Counted from the first letter of the stretch, positions 9,430 through 17,618 are shown. The stretch: DNA of 17,618 bases from Euperipatoides rowelli (GCA_003024985.2 PXIH01S0008229.1); one strand, 5' to 3'. Notes: generated from the letters alone by a model not told the origin. Translations and numbers: made by a program.

Positions 9430-10141
9430 TCGGGATTTGGATTTGTTGTGATAATACCATATTTGATATGCCTAGGGTATTTTGTATATAGTCTAATATG
9501 ATGGCAGGAATCCATTCCTTTCTGTTCAGGTAATACAGTATATGTCAGTTCTCTTCAATTGTGGTAATTCTTTGATTCTTCTATTATAGTAGAAAGCTTT
9601 CTTTTCTTGGTAATTTGATAGAGTATCATATATATGTTTAGGTGCATTATGTTGAATATAATTATTTCCATGGCTTGTTAGTGTATATTCTTTATGTTCC
9701 TTCCAATGAGTATTATAGATTAAGATGGCAATTTAGAATTATAAGGTATGCATCTCAATTCATTAGCAAATATTTTTTCAGTTGTGTTTTTATAGTGCTG
9801 ATATTTCTTTCCACCTGTACATTTCCCTGTAGATAAGTAGGACTTGATGTCTCTAATGTAAAATCTCAATTCTTTGAGAATTTAATCAGTTCAATAGAGT
9901 CGTAGGGATGACCATTGTCTGACATGACAATGTTTGGTGTGCCATGCTTAGAAAAAAATAGTTTTAAGTGCATTTATTATGTTTTCTGCTTTTTTATGAG
10001 TTCCTAAAGCTAGCAATTCAACAATTTTTGAATAATAAACAACAATTAGCAGATAATTATTATTACTGAAATTGAAAAGATCGACAGTAATTTTTTCCAA
10101 GGTCTAGATGGTGGTTATGGTATATTGAACATTTGCATCAG
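9430..10141 (-). pseudogene. Ty3/Gypsy LTR-retrotransposon integrase relic
   Basis: Read on the minus strand, this carries the core and C-terminal parts of a Gypsy-type integrase, which in an intact element joins retrotransposon cDNA to the host chromosome in the nucleus. Motifs in order are: SRPWKKITVDLF with the first catalytic Asp at 10080-10082; KHGTPNIVMSDNG with the second Asp at 9917-9919; GNVQVERNISTIKTQLKK with the Glu at 9809-9811; KELPQLKRTDI (about 9545-9577); and RKEWIPAIIL near 9500-9525. The second Asp and the Glu are in one frame with exactly 35 residues between them. An extra base in a T-run near 9952-9960, another frame change near 9530-9545 and several in-frame stops (including one where the family has Trp, after SKN) kill it. 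The HHCC zinc finger, RNase H and reverse transcriptase are not found upstream: the relic begins next to the hairpin at 10170-10226. Confidence 0.87.
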
Positions 10142-10169
10142 TTGTTCAATCCACAAGATTAGTCATACT

Positions 10170-10226
10170 ATACAGTATATACTATATAGAATGAGTCACA
10201 CTCATACTGTATAGTATATACTGTAT
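10170..10226. repeat. near-perfect 27-bp inverted repeat with CAC loop
   Basis: The arms 10170-10196 and 10200-10226 pair at 25 of 27 positions around the three-base loop CAC. Each arm carries ATACAGTATATACTATA and ends in ATGAGT or its complement. It lies about 30 bp outside the N-terminal end of the integrase relic, where the Gypsy similarity stops, so it may mark an insertion or recombination junction. Confidence 0.92.
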
Positions 10227-10730
10227 TGTTAGTTTTGTTGTAAAAAAAATGTAGAAACAGTCAGCTTGGTTAAAGAATATCTCTTATGTGTATACTTACT
10301 GTATATAGTTTATGTATAGTTAATAGCATACGTGAATTAAATATTTATTTAATTCATATTAAAGATTGTCTCTTTTGTTATAGAAAATATATAGCAAAAA
10401 CTGGCGACGAGACAAAAAAATGTATTCAATAATCGTATGCAATAATAAATCGTAACATATCTGAAGGCAATATCTTGACTATACCTGGTCATGGCTGTAT
10501 AGAAATTCAAATGAGAAATTATCACTCTCATTTTTGTGAGTGTATACTACACCTTATTACAGGAAGATTAGAATCATTGATGACAAGATAGAAATCCATC
10601 CAGGTCTTAACGTTTAACGTACCCACTTTCTAAAATAGAGATTTGTTAAATAAAATCTCTATAAACACTCTTAACAAATATTGAGAACCTAAATATCATT
10701 ATCATCAATACTTACCAACAATTATAATTT
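10227..10730. other. AT-rich stretch, possible short LTR remnant
   Basis: If 10402-10411 is a true primer binding site, an LTR would occupy roughly 10220-10393, but its start is not defined. The stretch also has small AT inverted repeats (GAATTAAAT/ATTTAATTC about 10334-10355; ATAGAGAT/ATCTCTAT about 10635-10662). No gene is supported. The open frame at 10349-10531 on the minus strand has no recognisable domain. Confidence 0.3.
10402..10411 (+). other. possible LTR-retrotransposon primer binding site
   Basis: TGGCGACGAG starts with the TGG that pairs with a tRNA CCA tail, and it continues as the complement of a tRNA-Ser-like 3' end (from memory). Many invertebrate Gypsy elements have this sequence just after the 5' LTR. 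It is on the plus strand while the nearby integrase is on the minus strand, so it would belong to a second, oppositely oriented element or a solo fragment. No LTR pair was found. Ten bases can match by chance. Confidence 0.25.
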
Positions 10731-10734
10731 GTAA

Positions 10735-10854
10735 TCACTTTTGCTCTAGCAGTGTTTTGATGATGAATGGAATAGATTCGTCATGTTCTATGTAAAACAA
10801 TTTTCTATTTACATTACAATCTTTGCACTGGAAAATATTTTGAGCCAAGTTTTT
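10735..10854 (-). other. short minus-strand open segment with CxxC, unidentified
   Basis: Between a TAA and a TGA lies a frame reading NLAQNIFQCKDCNVNRKLFY then IEHDESIPFIIKTLLEQK. It looks more protein-like than the local noise. TATTTTCCAG just before the TGC codon resembles a splice acceptor, and GTAAGT lies downstream at about 10714, but the TGA at 10735-10737 interrupts the frame before that donor. It could be a decayed exon or a fragment of the same minus-strand retroelement. No family is recognised. Confidence 0.22.
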
Positions 10855-10864
10855 TTATAATTTG

Positions 10865-12039
10865 AATTCTCTACTATTTTAGACTTCAAAAGTTTAGTAT
10901 TGAGCTAAACAGGAAGAAAATAAAAATTCTTTAAAAACAGGATAGAACACCCTTAGTCAGTTCACTTGTATTGGTAATTTACCTGCTTCTTCAGAATTGA
11001 TCTTGGCAGTAATTGAAATTTCCCCAAAATGATATTTCTCTTCTGAAATTTGTTAATTTTTGTGCTTAAAATTAATTCCTTTTGCTAAAAGAAATTCCTT
11101 CCTAACTTTTGTTCAGGCCTGTTCTGAAATTAATCAGGATAATGAAATTGAACAAGTTATCAGTTAACCATTAGTCTGGTTTATTTCAACCACATAATAC
11201 TTTAATCTTTGTTTGTAAGCTTCTGTAGATGAACTAGAGTATTAATTCCCCCAATTCTGATGACTTTGAGAAATTGTTTGCTTTTGCCCCATGGCCTTTG
11301 TCAAAACATAAGAGATGATGATTTCATATTACTAAAAGTCATTTACCATAGGGTTATTTTTTGGTAGGAAAGGGAGAAGGAGAAATTTAAATTTTTCTAT
11401 AATAAAAATTCCCACTCCTGACATCAGCTATCTCCTGGGCAGTGGTAGCCAAAGTGTGTTGCTTGGGATGTGTGAATAAATTAAATCTTTATAAGAAATT
11501 TCCATTAGAATTTTGTTGTCCTAGAAAAATCATACATTTGCATAAAAAAATAAAATAACTATTTCTTTTTTTAGGTGGGAATTAATTAAATGTTTTTAAT
11601 GTACAACAGAGGATTTAATATACTTGATTATTTTAACTATGTGAGGATAATCAATTTTTAAAAACTGTGGAGCTAGTAGTGAGCATTGTTGATTTACAGT
11701 ATGTTCCTTTTTCATTTTTGCTTAAATTTTAATAGGGATCAAAAACATTCCATCTCATCTTAATTTTAAGAGTCTTAGGATTAGCTTAAGAACATCATAA
11801 TTATTTAACACACATTCAAATACAGTAATTACTTTGGTAAATCCTGTTTTAATATGAACTGATTATTGTGTTAATTATATAAATTGATATATTCTTTTCT
11901 ATCTAAAACCCCATGAAATATAAAATATTTGAGCCAAATAGGCAATGTTTCAAGCACACAGAGTACCTAAAAATTAAATACATATTGGGGTTGGGTGATA
12001 CTGATGTGTTTTGATATAGGTGTGCACGATCACTGCTCT
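10865..12039. other. AT-rich stretch with weak hAT-like end sequences
   Basis: No gene is supported. CAGTGGTAGCCAAAGTGTG at 11440-11458 resembles the CAGTGGTTCTCAAAGTGTG ends of hAT elements. GGGGTTGGGTGATACTG at 11987-12003 resembles another hAT-type end. Neither has a visible inverted partner or an 8-bp duplication. Confidence 0.3.
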
Positions 12040-12164
12040 AGTGTTCATTTTAGGGCCGGCAGCAAACTTACATAATTTTGATTTTTGTCTGCCTATTCAT
12101 ATCGCCAGCAAAATGCTGTTTTTGGGCTTATGTTACTAATGATGCTATATCTTGCCCTCAAAAA
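12040..12164 (-). pseudogene. short minus-strand coding-like relic, unidentified
   Basis: After TTCTGTTATTAG (acceptor-like, minus strand) a frame opens at 12164 as FLRARYSIISNISPKTAFCW, then RYE. It meets a TAG where a Trp codon would be one base away, and continues as ADKNQNYVSLLPALK to a TGA. A GTAAGT donor-like site lies at 12071-12066, which would make a 93-bp exon with one stop. The composition suggests a decayed coding piece, perhaps from a transposon. No family is recognised. Confidence 0.22.
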
Positions 12165-12167
12165 CTA

Positions 12168-13790
12168 ATAACAGAATGAAGCTAATGAAAGTACAAATTT
12201 ATTTCTGGTTTCCCAAAATAAATATCAGATTGGCAATTTAATCATTTGACTAAGACACCACAAGAAAATTGTTGATCTTTTTCTTTGAAAGACAGAAAAA
12301 AAAATGCTTCAATTTATTTTATTATGTACTGTATAATATAATATAAAACATAAATGCTGGTTTTCAGAATTTTTATGGCTGGCGGTTATTACTAATGGGG
12401 TATAGTTAATTACGCATGCGTAGTATTTGATTATCGTATTTCTCTAACTCAAACTGATTGTAAACTGAAAAGTTGGAATTGAGATCTTATTAAATTAAAA
12501 ATATGTATGCTGTTACATAAAACGTTTTAGCTTCTACAACACTGTCTTTCTTATTCAAAAACGTAAATATGAATTTAAATACAATATTCTGCAATGTATA
12601 CGATTCTACGCACAATCAAATGATCTATTTGGTTTAGTGTACCCCAAAGAAAGTATTATCTCAATTTCTTGTAGGATTAATCACTTCCATTTTTTAAATT
12701 AGTTTTTAGTGAAGAAGGGAAGGACAACTCTAAAACTCTAACAACAAAAAAGGCTGCAAGGACATCTTTTTAACTTAATACGGTCACGATATTGTGAGTC
12801 TTATAGGGTTGAAAACTATTGGTCTACCTAAAACAATGAATAATAGTACTGCCTTATTTATTTTGCTCATCTGATAACGTCTGTTTATTGTAATTGAAAA
12901 ATGGAGAGCGAATAATTTATTTTAATTAATAACTTTTTCTGTAATTGATAAAATTGAGAAAAAAATATTTTCTTGAGATTAAAATTTCAAAATTAAAATT
13001 GATAAATTGATTGTTAAAACCATTTTTGGTGTTTGAAACAAATGTAATTTTCTTTCTCTCTCTCTTTATTTTTTAATTAAATAACTAACTTTTGAAAATC
13101 GTAATTCTTCACACTCATCCCCTCCCCTCACCCTTTAAAATTTATTTTGAATGTTCTGCTTCTTTCTAAAGAAAATCTTCAAAATTTCTGTAAGAAAATT
13201 GGACTTTGCAATGTCAATAAGATCTTTTAATAAATTAAGATAAATTTGAAATCTTATGATTGTGGAGAGAGGAAGGGGAGGGATGTGTTTTTTGCCCCTA
13301 ATTGCCACAATTCAGTCATGTTTTTCTTATTATTTTAGATTGACTAAGATTTATTATCTGCATCATTTTGTTACTAGTTGTTTTTCTTTGTAATATTGAT
13401 AATTGGATTTTTGAAGCCATGAAGGAAATAATATTTCTTTTAGTATTGAAATAAAATTCCAGTGTTTAATTATATTACCTTTAGATTAAAAAAATTATGA
13501 GGGCAGGGGCGATCATTTTTTTATTATTTTAATCTAGCATTGATGTTATGTGAATAAAAAAGCATAAATTTTTTGAAGCATTTTTATTTATTTAAAGTAT
13601 AAAAACATTTAATGTTATTAATATGCCTATTTCTATAGTGAATAGGAAAATTATATTATATGCTTAACCTGAAAACCTTTATGTCATTTTGAGCCTGTAA
13701 GTAAATATATGGAAATTCTTTTCATCAGGAAAATGGATCAGTTAATCAATTTTACAATACCAATCAATTGAACTTGGTCCTATATTTTTT
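12168..13790. other. AT-rich stretch with no clear gene
   Basis: Contains a 12-bp perfect palindrome, TACGCATGCGTA, at 12411-12422, a short CT microsatellite near 13052, and G-rich and C-rich short tracts at 13117-13133 and 13264-13285. No coding or RNA feature is supported. Confidence 0.5.
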
Positions 13791-14330
13791 AAAGCCACCT
13801 TTCAACTCTCCAACTTAGTTTTTTCACAGCTGCTTTTAACTCATCTGTATACTTTTTTTTCATAGCCACTGTTCATCTCACCGATTGTTTTTTTTTTTTT
13901 TTCATAAACACTTCAGCTCTCCGGCTTACATTTTTTCATACCAACCGTTCAATTTACCAGCTTACATTTTTGGGGCCTACTGTATGTTCAACTCATGGGC
14001 TTATTTTTTTTATAGCTACTGTTTAATCGCAGTTAAACTGTGGCTATAGCTACCATTTAACTGACCAGTTTACTAAGCATTGTTCATATCTTTTCTTTAC
14101 TTTTAATCACTATTCAAATTGCTGACTTATTTTTCATATCCACCATTCAACTCGATAGCTTACTTTGTTTATAGCCATCATTCAGTTCACTGGCTTACTT
14201 TTTTCATACCTTCAAGTCACCAATTTACTCTCTTTCATAGTAGATGTTCAACTTCCTGGCTTACATTTTTTTTCACACTCACCTTCCAACTTAAAGGATT
14301 ACGTTTTTCATAACTACAATTCAACTAAGG
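13791..14330 (+). repeat. degenerate minisatellite, about 36-bp period, forward block
   Basis: About fifteen diverged units of the type CATAGCCACTGTTCAACTCA followed by CCAGCTTACTTTTTT. Unit starts include about 13791, 13827, 13861, 13903, 13937, 13972, 14013, 14044, 14104, 14134, 14171, 14206, 14236, 14276 and 14309, and unit length runs from about 30 to 42 bp because the T-run varies. The most constant words are CAT(A)GCCA, TTCAACT and GGCTTAC(A)TTTTTT. Open frames inside it, such as 14119-14313, are repeat by-products. Confidence 0.85.
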
Positions 14331-14397
14331 TTCCCAGATTTTGAGAACAAAGAAATGTCCTGTTTTTTTGTTCTCAAAATCTGGGACCCTAGTTGAA
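14320..14397. repeat. inverted repeat at the orientation switch of the minisatellite
   Basis: The left arm (14320-14351, containing CCCAGATTTTGAGAACAAA) and right arm (14367-14397, containing TTTGTTCTCAAAATCTGGG) pair almost completely, with one mismatch and one extra base, around a loop of about 15 bases (GAAATGTCCTGTTTT). The outer ends of both arms are minisatellite sequence (TTCAACTA and TAGTTGAA), so the hairpin is continuous with the array on both sides. Confidence 0.9.
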
Positions 14398-14510
14398 AAT
14401 TGGTTATAAAAAAAGTAAGCATGTGAGTTTAAAAATAGCTGTGAAAAAAGTAGACCAGTAAGTTGAACAATGGCTATAAAAGAAAGTTAATCAGTGAAAC
14501 TGGTGGGTGT
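14398..14510 (-). repeat. inverted block of the same minisatellite
   Basis: About three units of the 36-bp repeat appear in reverse complement: GGTTATAAAAAAAGTAAGC, then AGCTGTGAAAAAAGTAGACC, then AGTTGAACAATGGCTATAAA. They mirror the forward units left of the hairpin and fade out near 14510. Confidence 0.8.
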
Positions 14511-14930
14511 ATAAAATTTTTGAAATACTTTGCATACATGGTTGGTAGGATCTTTCATTCGCATTGTGTAAAATATACGTTAGAGATATTTGCTTCCAGA
14601 TGCTTCCTGCAAACTTAGCACGAACGTAGAGTTCAACCCTTAACAATCAGAGAGCTGACTCCCCATAGTAACTGCTTGTGAGTGAAGACTAGAGGAAGAA
14701 AATCTGTAAACTTTTTTATGCATCCATTGATAAAAAAATATATTTTCAACAGAAGGTACAAATGGAGAAAAAAAAAGTTAGAGTATCGAGTGACTTTATT
14801 TTGTATAGTTTATGCCAACTGTCAATTTAAAAAAAATGTAGCATTTAATGTCCTAAAAAGGTTTTTTTCATGATACCTGGATGGGGTGTCTAAAATGGAG
14901 ACTCTGTTGGTCAAACCAGGAGGAATGAGT
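14511..14930. other. non-repetitive insert between minisatellite blocks
   Basis: A unique segment, less AT-rich around 14590-14700, separates the inverted block from a returning forward block. The open frame at 14682-14873 is Lys/Phe-rich with no domain. It may be an insertion into the array or the junction of a rearrangement. Confidence 0.4.
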
Positions 14931-15075
14931 GGCCTACATTCAATTCATTGATTTACTTTCTTTCATAGCCAAAGGGTTGAACTCATTCATTTACATTTTT
15001 CAGAACCACTGATCAGCTCACCAGATTATCTTTTTTCAAAGCCATCATTCTTCTCATTGGCTTATTTTTTTTAAA
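14931..15075 (+). repeat. forward minisatellite block resumes
   Basis: Three to four further units in the original orientation: CATTCAATTCATTGATTTAC, CATAGCCAAAGGGTTGAACT, CACTGATCAGCTCACCAGAT and AAGCCATCATTCTTCTCATT, each followed by the T-run. They match the units at 13791-14330. Confidence 0.75.
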
Positions 15076-15950
15076 AGTATATTATGAGTGCTATTTTTAG
15101 CTTTGTCAATTTAGTTTTATTTTGCCATTTCATTTCAAAAGGTATGAAAATCTAAGTTTTATACAATGTTAGAAAATAATGCTTACATCATCTATTACAT
15201 CATCTTAAATTGGTTTATCAATACTATTTCAACTTCATTGATTTATGTGTATTTTTTGTATAAAAATGCTTGTTTAATTAATCTATTTGTTATATTTGGT
15301 CCATAAATACATCAAAATTTGACTTATGCCAATATGTATCAAATTATCAAACCAGCTTATGATGTATTTTGCCAGAAAAATCTTGTGTGGATTCCAGTAA
15401 TAGTGGTTGACTAGTTTTCAGACCAGCATAGGGTAGTTTCCTTCACAGACCAATCAGAATGTAGATCAATGATTCAAAGCTTTATTTTTTATTTGCAGTC
15501 GGTGGTTTTTATAAAGGTAACTCGAAACAAACACAAGTAGGCTGAAAATAAACCTTTAACAAGTTTTATTTGCATTAAAAAATATCTTTAAGAATATTTA
15601 AGAAATATTATTAAAAACTTTGGAAATAATAGTTAACAATTTGCTCTCATCGTGTCAAGTTATAACGTACAAAAGCCTTTCGGAATTTTGGTATACACAC
15701 ATTTTTTTTCTTTAAAATTGATTTCAACTTCAATCCCAAGAATTATCTCAAAATTTTAAGGATTTTATATTGATGCGAAGAAAGTAACTTTTTCTCTGTT
15801 CTTTTTTTCTCTTAAAAACTTTAAGTAAAAAGACTTTTTTTAAAAAACAATATCTTTATTAAACACAAAAAATCATTGTTACATACAAAATATTAAATAA
15901 CTGGAAAATAAGACAGCAAAACACTTTTGTTAACTAGTTTTTTTAAACAA
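15076..15950. other. AT-rich stretch with no clear gene
   Basis: It holds a near-ideal acceptor-like tract, TTTATTTTTTATTTGCAG, ending at 15498, and GTAACT at 15517, enclosing only 18 bp. ACCAATCAGA near 15460 resembles a CCAAT box. Neither is enough to call a feature. Confidence 0.4.
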
Positions 15951-15960
15951 CATAATGTAG

Positions 15961-16012
15961 TCATGACTAGCATCTGGATCCCAGATATGCATTTTCCTCT
16001 AGCCCAAAACCA
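15961..16012 (+). other. weak candidate exon before a GTAAGT site
   Basis: ATGTAG ends at 15960 and a strong GTAAGTTT donor-like site starts at 16013. The frame between reads MTSIWIPDMHFPLAQN, in which IWIPD is reminiscent of the WxPD loop of Cys-loop receptor subunits. The polypyrimidine tract is poor, the last exon base is A rather than G, and the core TCTGGATCCCAGA is nearly palindromic, so both strands encode W-P-D by chance. Low confidence. Confidence 0.15.
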
Positions 16013-16131
16013 GTAAGTTTTTATTCTTTGGCTACATCAATTTGATGTCATATGCTGGTTTATATTTTTTATAAACATAGTACAAACTTGCGAATATTTA
16101 TATGTTTAAGATAAAATATTCCAATTTGATG

Positions 16132-16140
16132 NATTAAACN
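16132..16140. other. two ambiguous bases
   Basis: N at 16132 and N at 16140. They lie about 50 bases before a long palindrome, a kind of structure that often disturbs sequencing. Confidence 0.95.
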
Positions 16141-16188
16141 AATATTTTTAGGTAAAACTAAACGTAAATCAATTATTAAAAAAAAACA

Positions 16189-16266
16189 CTGATAAATCAC
16201 TTTAAAACAAATCAAAGCAAACACCAGCTGCTGTTTGTTTTGATTTGTGTTAAAATGATGTATTAG
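16189..16266. repeat. 78-bp spacerless near-palindrome
   Basis: The axis lies inside CAGCTG (16225-16230). Thirty-nine base pairs can form outward, with only about four mismatches (for example 16224/16231, 16206/16249, 16200/16255, 16195/16260) and two G-T pairs (16217/16238, 16191/16264). The core arm reads CAAATCAAAGCAAACA. The lack of a loop points to DNA inverted duplication or a cruciform rather than a standard microRNA precursor. Confidence 0.92.
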
Positions 16267-17120
16267 ATGACGTATGAAGGGATATCACCAAACATCTTAG
16301 CAAATATATAGATCTTATTAAATGAAAAGTATATAGAAACCTGAATGGGAAAACTTACCAATGTTTAATAATGCTGTATTAATTTCAATTAATAGTGCCA
16401 ATACTTAAAATTTAATGATAGAGAAAACACTAATAATTTTAGTTTTTCTGAATTACATTATTGAAAAATACTGAACACATATAGACTATGTGATAAAGCA
16501 TTATTATGGAAATTAATTTTAAATTTCAAATCAAATAATTTTTAAAATAAAATCTTAAAATAGTCTGAACTTTTAATAAATTGTTAGTTAAAATCATATA
16601 TAATAGTAAATTCCAGTCACTCATCAGTCATAAACTATTAAAATCATTTATCTGCAATTATTATTGAAATAATCCACAATCATTGTTAATCTGTTTAATG
16701 TTATTGATGAAATTCAATCATATTTATTCAAGAATTTATGGATTGCATAATCTTAAACTATTTTTAGAAGGGGAAAAATCAATTTCACATTTCTTAATCT
16801 CATATTGAACTATTATCTTAATTTCATATTATGTGTTTGTTTGTTTTTAAAACAAATTTATCTCTGGTTTTTATAGGGATTTTGTGGGGAGATGGGGTTA
16901 TTCCATATTAAATGTTATGTTTAATATAGAGATTTTTTTTTTTTTTGTTAATTTTTTTTTATATATATATCTTTTTATAATTTTTTTTTATAGGCTATTG
17001 AATCTTGGGGATTTTAATTTTAAAAAAAACTATCAAGAATTATACATTTATTACAATACCAAACAACCTTAATAAACTCCCCTACCCTTGCTTAAAATAT
17101 CAACAGACCTACACTGTGGC
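16267..17120. other. AT-rich stretch upstream of the reverse transcriptase fragment
   Basis: Contains GTTTGTTTG near 16836, T-runs at about 16930-16945 and a short TA microsatellite near 16960. The open frames at 16884-17072 and 17005-17208 have no domain and the second overlaps the real reverse transcriptase frame. No upstream endonuclease domain of the retroelement is seen, consistent with 5' truncation. Confidence 0.5.
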
Positions 17121-17123
17121 TAG

Positions 17124-17618
17124 CTTCACTACTTTATTTGTCGACCTATTTCAAAATATAAATCTAGTGTTAGGCGAAAATATGTTGGCCTTCCACAAGG
17201 ATCTGTGATGTCCGATTTAAAAGAAAGAAATAATTGTAATATGTTGAGTTATGCCGATGATGTACGAGTGTTTTCAGAAGGGAATAATGAAAGAGATATG
17301 TTGAATTTACAACAATCAATAACAAATTTTGAAAAATGGATACAAGATAATAAATTGAAAATTAATTATAAAAAAACAAAATTTTTGGTTTTAGGAAAAG
17401 TCAACTTTGAACCTAGTTTTATAGTGGGTGACCAACGGATCGAAAGAGTCTCATATTATAAAGATTTGGGACTGGTAATTGGTGTCAAACTGAGTTTTTC
17501 TAATCATGTTGACTACTTACTCACTAAACTCTATCAGAGGTTATATTTGGCAATAGGAATTTTTGGAAGATTAAATCTAGACATGTTTGTTATAATTTAC
17601 AAATATTTTTTTCAGCCT
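17124..17618 (+). pseudogene. non-LTR retrotransposon reverse transcriptase, 5'-truncated, runs off the window
   Basis: A single open frame of 165 codons reaches the last base. It carries KYVGLPQGSV (17178-17207), the catalytic motif SYADDV (17247-17264) with both Asp residues intact, FEKWIQDNKLKINYKKTKFL in the palm (about 17328-17387), and YYKDLGLVIGVKLSFSNHVD in the thumb-side region (17454-17513). This is the usual order of Jockey/CR1-like LINE reverse transcriptases, which copy element RNA into DNA at the target site. Only 15 residues lie between GLPQGS and YADD. Such elements normally have a longer segment there, including a PLLFNIYI-type block, so an internal in-frame deletion is likely. 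A TAG at 17121-17123 and no upstream endonuclease indicate a truncated, dead copy. The clade assignment is tentative. Confidence 0.9.

Noticed and set aside
9642-9836. Plus-strand open frame of 64 codons
   Set aside because: It is antisense to the Gypsy integrase relic, which explains the sequence better.
10349-10531. Minus-strand open frame of 60 codons
   Set aside because: Noise-like composition, no motif, and no continuity with the integrase frame.
12411-12422. Perfect palindrome TACGCATGCGTA
   Set aside because: Short enough to be chance in 17 kb, with no surrounding structure.
14119-14313. Open frame rich in Phe/Ser/His
   Set aside because: Translation of minisatellite units.
15455-15500. 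CCAAT box with T-rich stretch as a promoter
   Set aside because: No downstream gene and no other promoter signal.
15499-15516. 18-bp micro-exon between a strong acceptor and GTAACT
   Set aside because: Too short to support without transcript data; such pairs arise often in AT-rich introns.
16884-17208. Two open frames just upstream of the reverse transcriptase
   Set aside because: Homopolymer-driven composition. The second overlaps the true reverse transcriptase frame and has no motif.
1-17618. CRISPR array, operon, bacterial promoter or ribosome binding site
   Set aside because: No regular repeat-spacer pattern or compact ORFs; the retroelements and composition indicate an animal genome.

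Overview
This window looks like AT-rich, gene-poor nuclear DNA from an animal, most likely an invertebrate. By eye it is roughly 70% A+T (not counted). It has long poly-A and poly-T runs, AT microsatellites, no operon-like gene packing, and several decayed transposable elements of metazoan type. The species cannot be named. A short word, TAGGCCT/TAGGCTA, recurs throughout and may be a lineage signature.

Layout. 1-3030: mostly featureless AT-rich DNA, with a weak coding relic (101-350) and two intron-flanked open segments (2122-2220 and 2392-2463). The second is a good internal-exon candidate. 3033-4240: a broken copy of a large uncharacterised invertebrate ORF family that has a PIN-like acidic core, a DTTS...GxGK motif and a Cys-rich tail. 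4921-5171: a degenerate tandem repeat of about 55 bp. 5750-6012: a lysine-rich open segment with stops. 6183-6987: a roughly 805-bp non-autonomous DNA element with 29-bp terminal inverted repeats and seven internal or terminal copies of the word CACGGTWTTCCCCC. 9430-10141, minus strand: a Ty3/Gypsy integrase relic with recognisable D,D35E spacing. It is bordered by a 27-bp-arm hairpin (10170-10226) and, in the opposite orientation, a primer-binding-site-like sequence (10402-10411). 10735-12164: two short unexplained minus-strand open segments. 13791-15075: a degenerate minisatellite of about 36 bp whose orientation flips at a hairpin (14320-14397) and later flips back. 16189-16266: a spacerless 78-bp near-palindrome. 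17124-17618: the palm and thumb part of a non-LTR retrotransposon reverse transcriptase, open to the window edge.

No intact protein-coding gene is visible, and there is no pathway or operon. The picture is intronic or intergenic DNA shaped by insertion, decay and inverted duplication. The structures most worth following up are the repeated-motif DNA element, the inverted minisatellite, the spacerless palindrome and the 72-bp candidate exon.
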